This document shows, one piece after another, positions 63,149-64,000 of a DNA stretch of 64,000 nt (position 1 is its first letter; every line of letters begins with the position of its first letter). Location of the stretch: NCBI RefSeq assembly GCF_013376005.1, contig NZ_JABMJK010000007.1:124001-188000 (forward strand). The letters are read 5' to 3'. Source of the stretch: Duganella sp. SG902 (lineage in GTDB: Bacteria; Pseudomonadota; Gammaproteobacteria; Burkholderiales; Burkholderiaceae_D). The translations under genes were made by a program, and so were the position numbers. The notes below the pieces were generated by a model, which saw nothing but the letters and a program-made list of their open reading frames with translations, was not told the DNA's origin and did no database searches.

Positions 63149-64000
63149 ATGCCCGCAAGCCCTGTCACACTGATCGATGTCGCCAAGTCGGCCGGCGTTT
63201 CCCCGATTACCGTGTCGCGCGCCCTCAACGAGCCGCACCTGGTGAAACCGGCGACACTGGCCAAGGTACAGGAGGCGGTCAAGCGCACAGGCTACGTCAA
63301 GAATATGCTGGCAGGCGGCCTGGCCTCCAGCCGCAGCAAGCTGGTGGCGCTGGTGCTGCCGACCATCTCGACCCAGACCTTTGCCGACATGGTGCAGGGC
63401 GCGACCGACCGCCTCACGGCGGCCGGCTACCAGCTGCTGCTGGGTATCGTGGGTTATGAGACCTGGCGCGAAGAGATGCTGGTCGAAACTGTGCTGAGCC
63501 GCCGTCCGGACGGCGTCATTCTCACCGGCTCGCTGCACACCGACAGCACGCGCCAGCGCCTGCTGCAAATCGGCACGCCGGTGGTGGAAACCTGGGACAT
63601 GACGCCGCACCCGATCGACATGGTGATCGGCTTCTCGCACGAGGAAGTAGGGCATTCCTGCGCCGCGCATCTGCTGGAGCAGGGCTATCGCCATTTCGGC
63701 ATGTTGACCGCGAACGACCCGCGCGCCGGCCAGCGTAACCAGGGCTTCCAGGTGACGCTGGCCCGCCAGGGCATCAACGTGGTGGCTTCGCATACGGTGC
63801 AGGCGCCGGGCGGCCTGCCGCAAGGGCGGCTTGGCGCGGTGACGCTGCTGGATCAGCATCCGGAGCTGGACGCCATCTTCTGCAGTTCGGACACGCTGGC
63901 GCACGGCGTGCTGATCGAGGCGCAAAGCCGTGGCCTGCGTGTGCCTGAGGATCTGGCGATCATGGGTTTCGGCGATCTGAATTTTTCCGCTTACACCAAT
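63149..64000 (+). CDS. LacI-family transcriptional regulator (GntR-like), 3' end outside window
   Basis: 284 residues visible, open at the window end. HTH VTLIDVAKSAGVSPITVSRALNEPHLVKPATLAKVQEAVKRTGY, hinge helix NMLAGGLASSRSKLVALVLP and sensor domain up to GFGDLNFSAYTN. It resembles the gluconate-type GntR branch of LacI proteins. It is divergent from the GH2-GH43 operon, so it probably represses it. Start ATG 63149 follows the purine-rich GAGAGAAAAG. About 50 residues should be missing at the C-terminus. Confidence 0.9.
   Translation, partial: MPASPVTLIDVAKSAGVSPITVSRALNEPHLVKPATLAKVQEAVKRTGYVKNMLAGGLASSRSKLVALVLPTISTQTFADMVQGATDRLTAAGYQLLLGIVGYETWREEMLVETVLSRRPDGVILTGSLHTDSTRQRLLQIGTPVVETWDMTPHPIDMVIGFSHEEVGHSCAAHLLEQGYRHFGMLTANDPRAGQRNQGFQVTLARQGINVVASHTVQAPGGLPQGRLGAVTLLDQHPELDAIFCSSDTLAHGVLIEAQSRGLRVPEDLAIMGFGDLNFSAYTN

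Overview
The window looks like chromosome from a high-GC Gram-negative saprophyte, most likely a betaproteobacterium of the Oxalobacteraceae type (Duganella/Massilia-like). This is inferred from the PEP-CTERM secreted proteins, a TonB-dependent receptor serving a polysaccharide locus, large sensor proteins with two-component-regulator propellers, and the AAGGAGA-type ribosome binding sites. No 16S or other phylogenetic marker is present, so the genus is not proven.

Layout. 1-3.0 kb: end of a DUF1593/Sde182-type gene and a GH78 alpha-L-rhamnosidase. 3.5-6.5 kb: a propeller-sensor diguanylate cyclase. 6.5-9.5 kb: remains of an integrated element (ATPase fragment, catalytically broken integrase paralogue, intact tyrosine integrase) beside tRNA-Val(CAC). 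9.6-12.4 kb: three PEP-CTERM proteins and one small hypothetical. 12.4-21.2 kb: a 1747-residue hybrid histidine kinase, then a GGDEF-EAL protein apparently co-transcribed with a lone sugar-binding protein. 21.2-24.8 kb: homogentisate catabolism (fumarylacetoacetase, homogentisate dioxygenase) with a divergent LysR regulator. 25-28.4 kb: a PL1 pectate lyase, alpha-carbonic anhydrase and a nuclease/phosphatase-family enzyme. 28.5-54.2 kb: a large polysaccharide-utilisation locus. 55-58.3 kb: GlxA-type regulator with glutathione-dependent formaldehyde dehydrogenase, DUF6447 and DUF2459 proteins. 58.4-64 kb: a second small glycan operon (GH43, GH2) with a divergent LacI-family regulator cut by the window end.

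The main locus has rightward units (GH43/32-like glycosidase; alginate-lyase-fold lyase plus PEP-CTERM protein; GH28 plus GH2; TonB receptor) and a leftward operon of about 11 kb (kduI, kduD, aldose-epimerase-like, AGE-family isomerase, PfkB kinase, GH97, MFS symporter, GH88, GH43). Together they would cut a uronate-rich plant polysaccharide outside the cell, import the pieces, release unsaturated uronate with GH88 and convert it through KduI and KduD to 2-keto-3-deoxygluconate, which the kinase could phosphorylate. No KDPG aldolase gene is in the window.

A single palindrome, GTTATCGATAAC, marks the locus. It occurs perfectly seven times and in five or six near-perfect copies, almost always at promoters, and the divergent LacI-family gene at 53156 is its likely reader. 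Two perfect copies flank a strong rightward promoter at 54940-54967 that is followed, about 120 bases later, by a strong intrinsic terminator with no credible gene between. I propose this is an undescribed small RNA controlled by the locus repressor. It is the most novel element I see.
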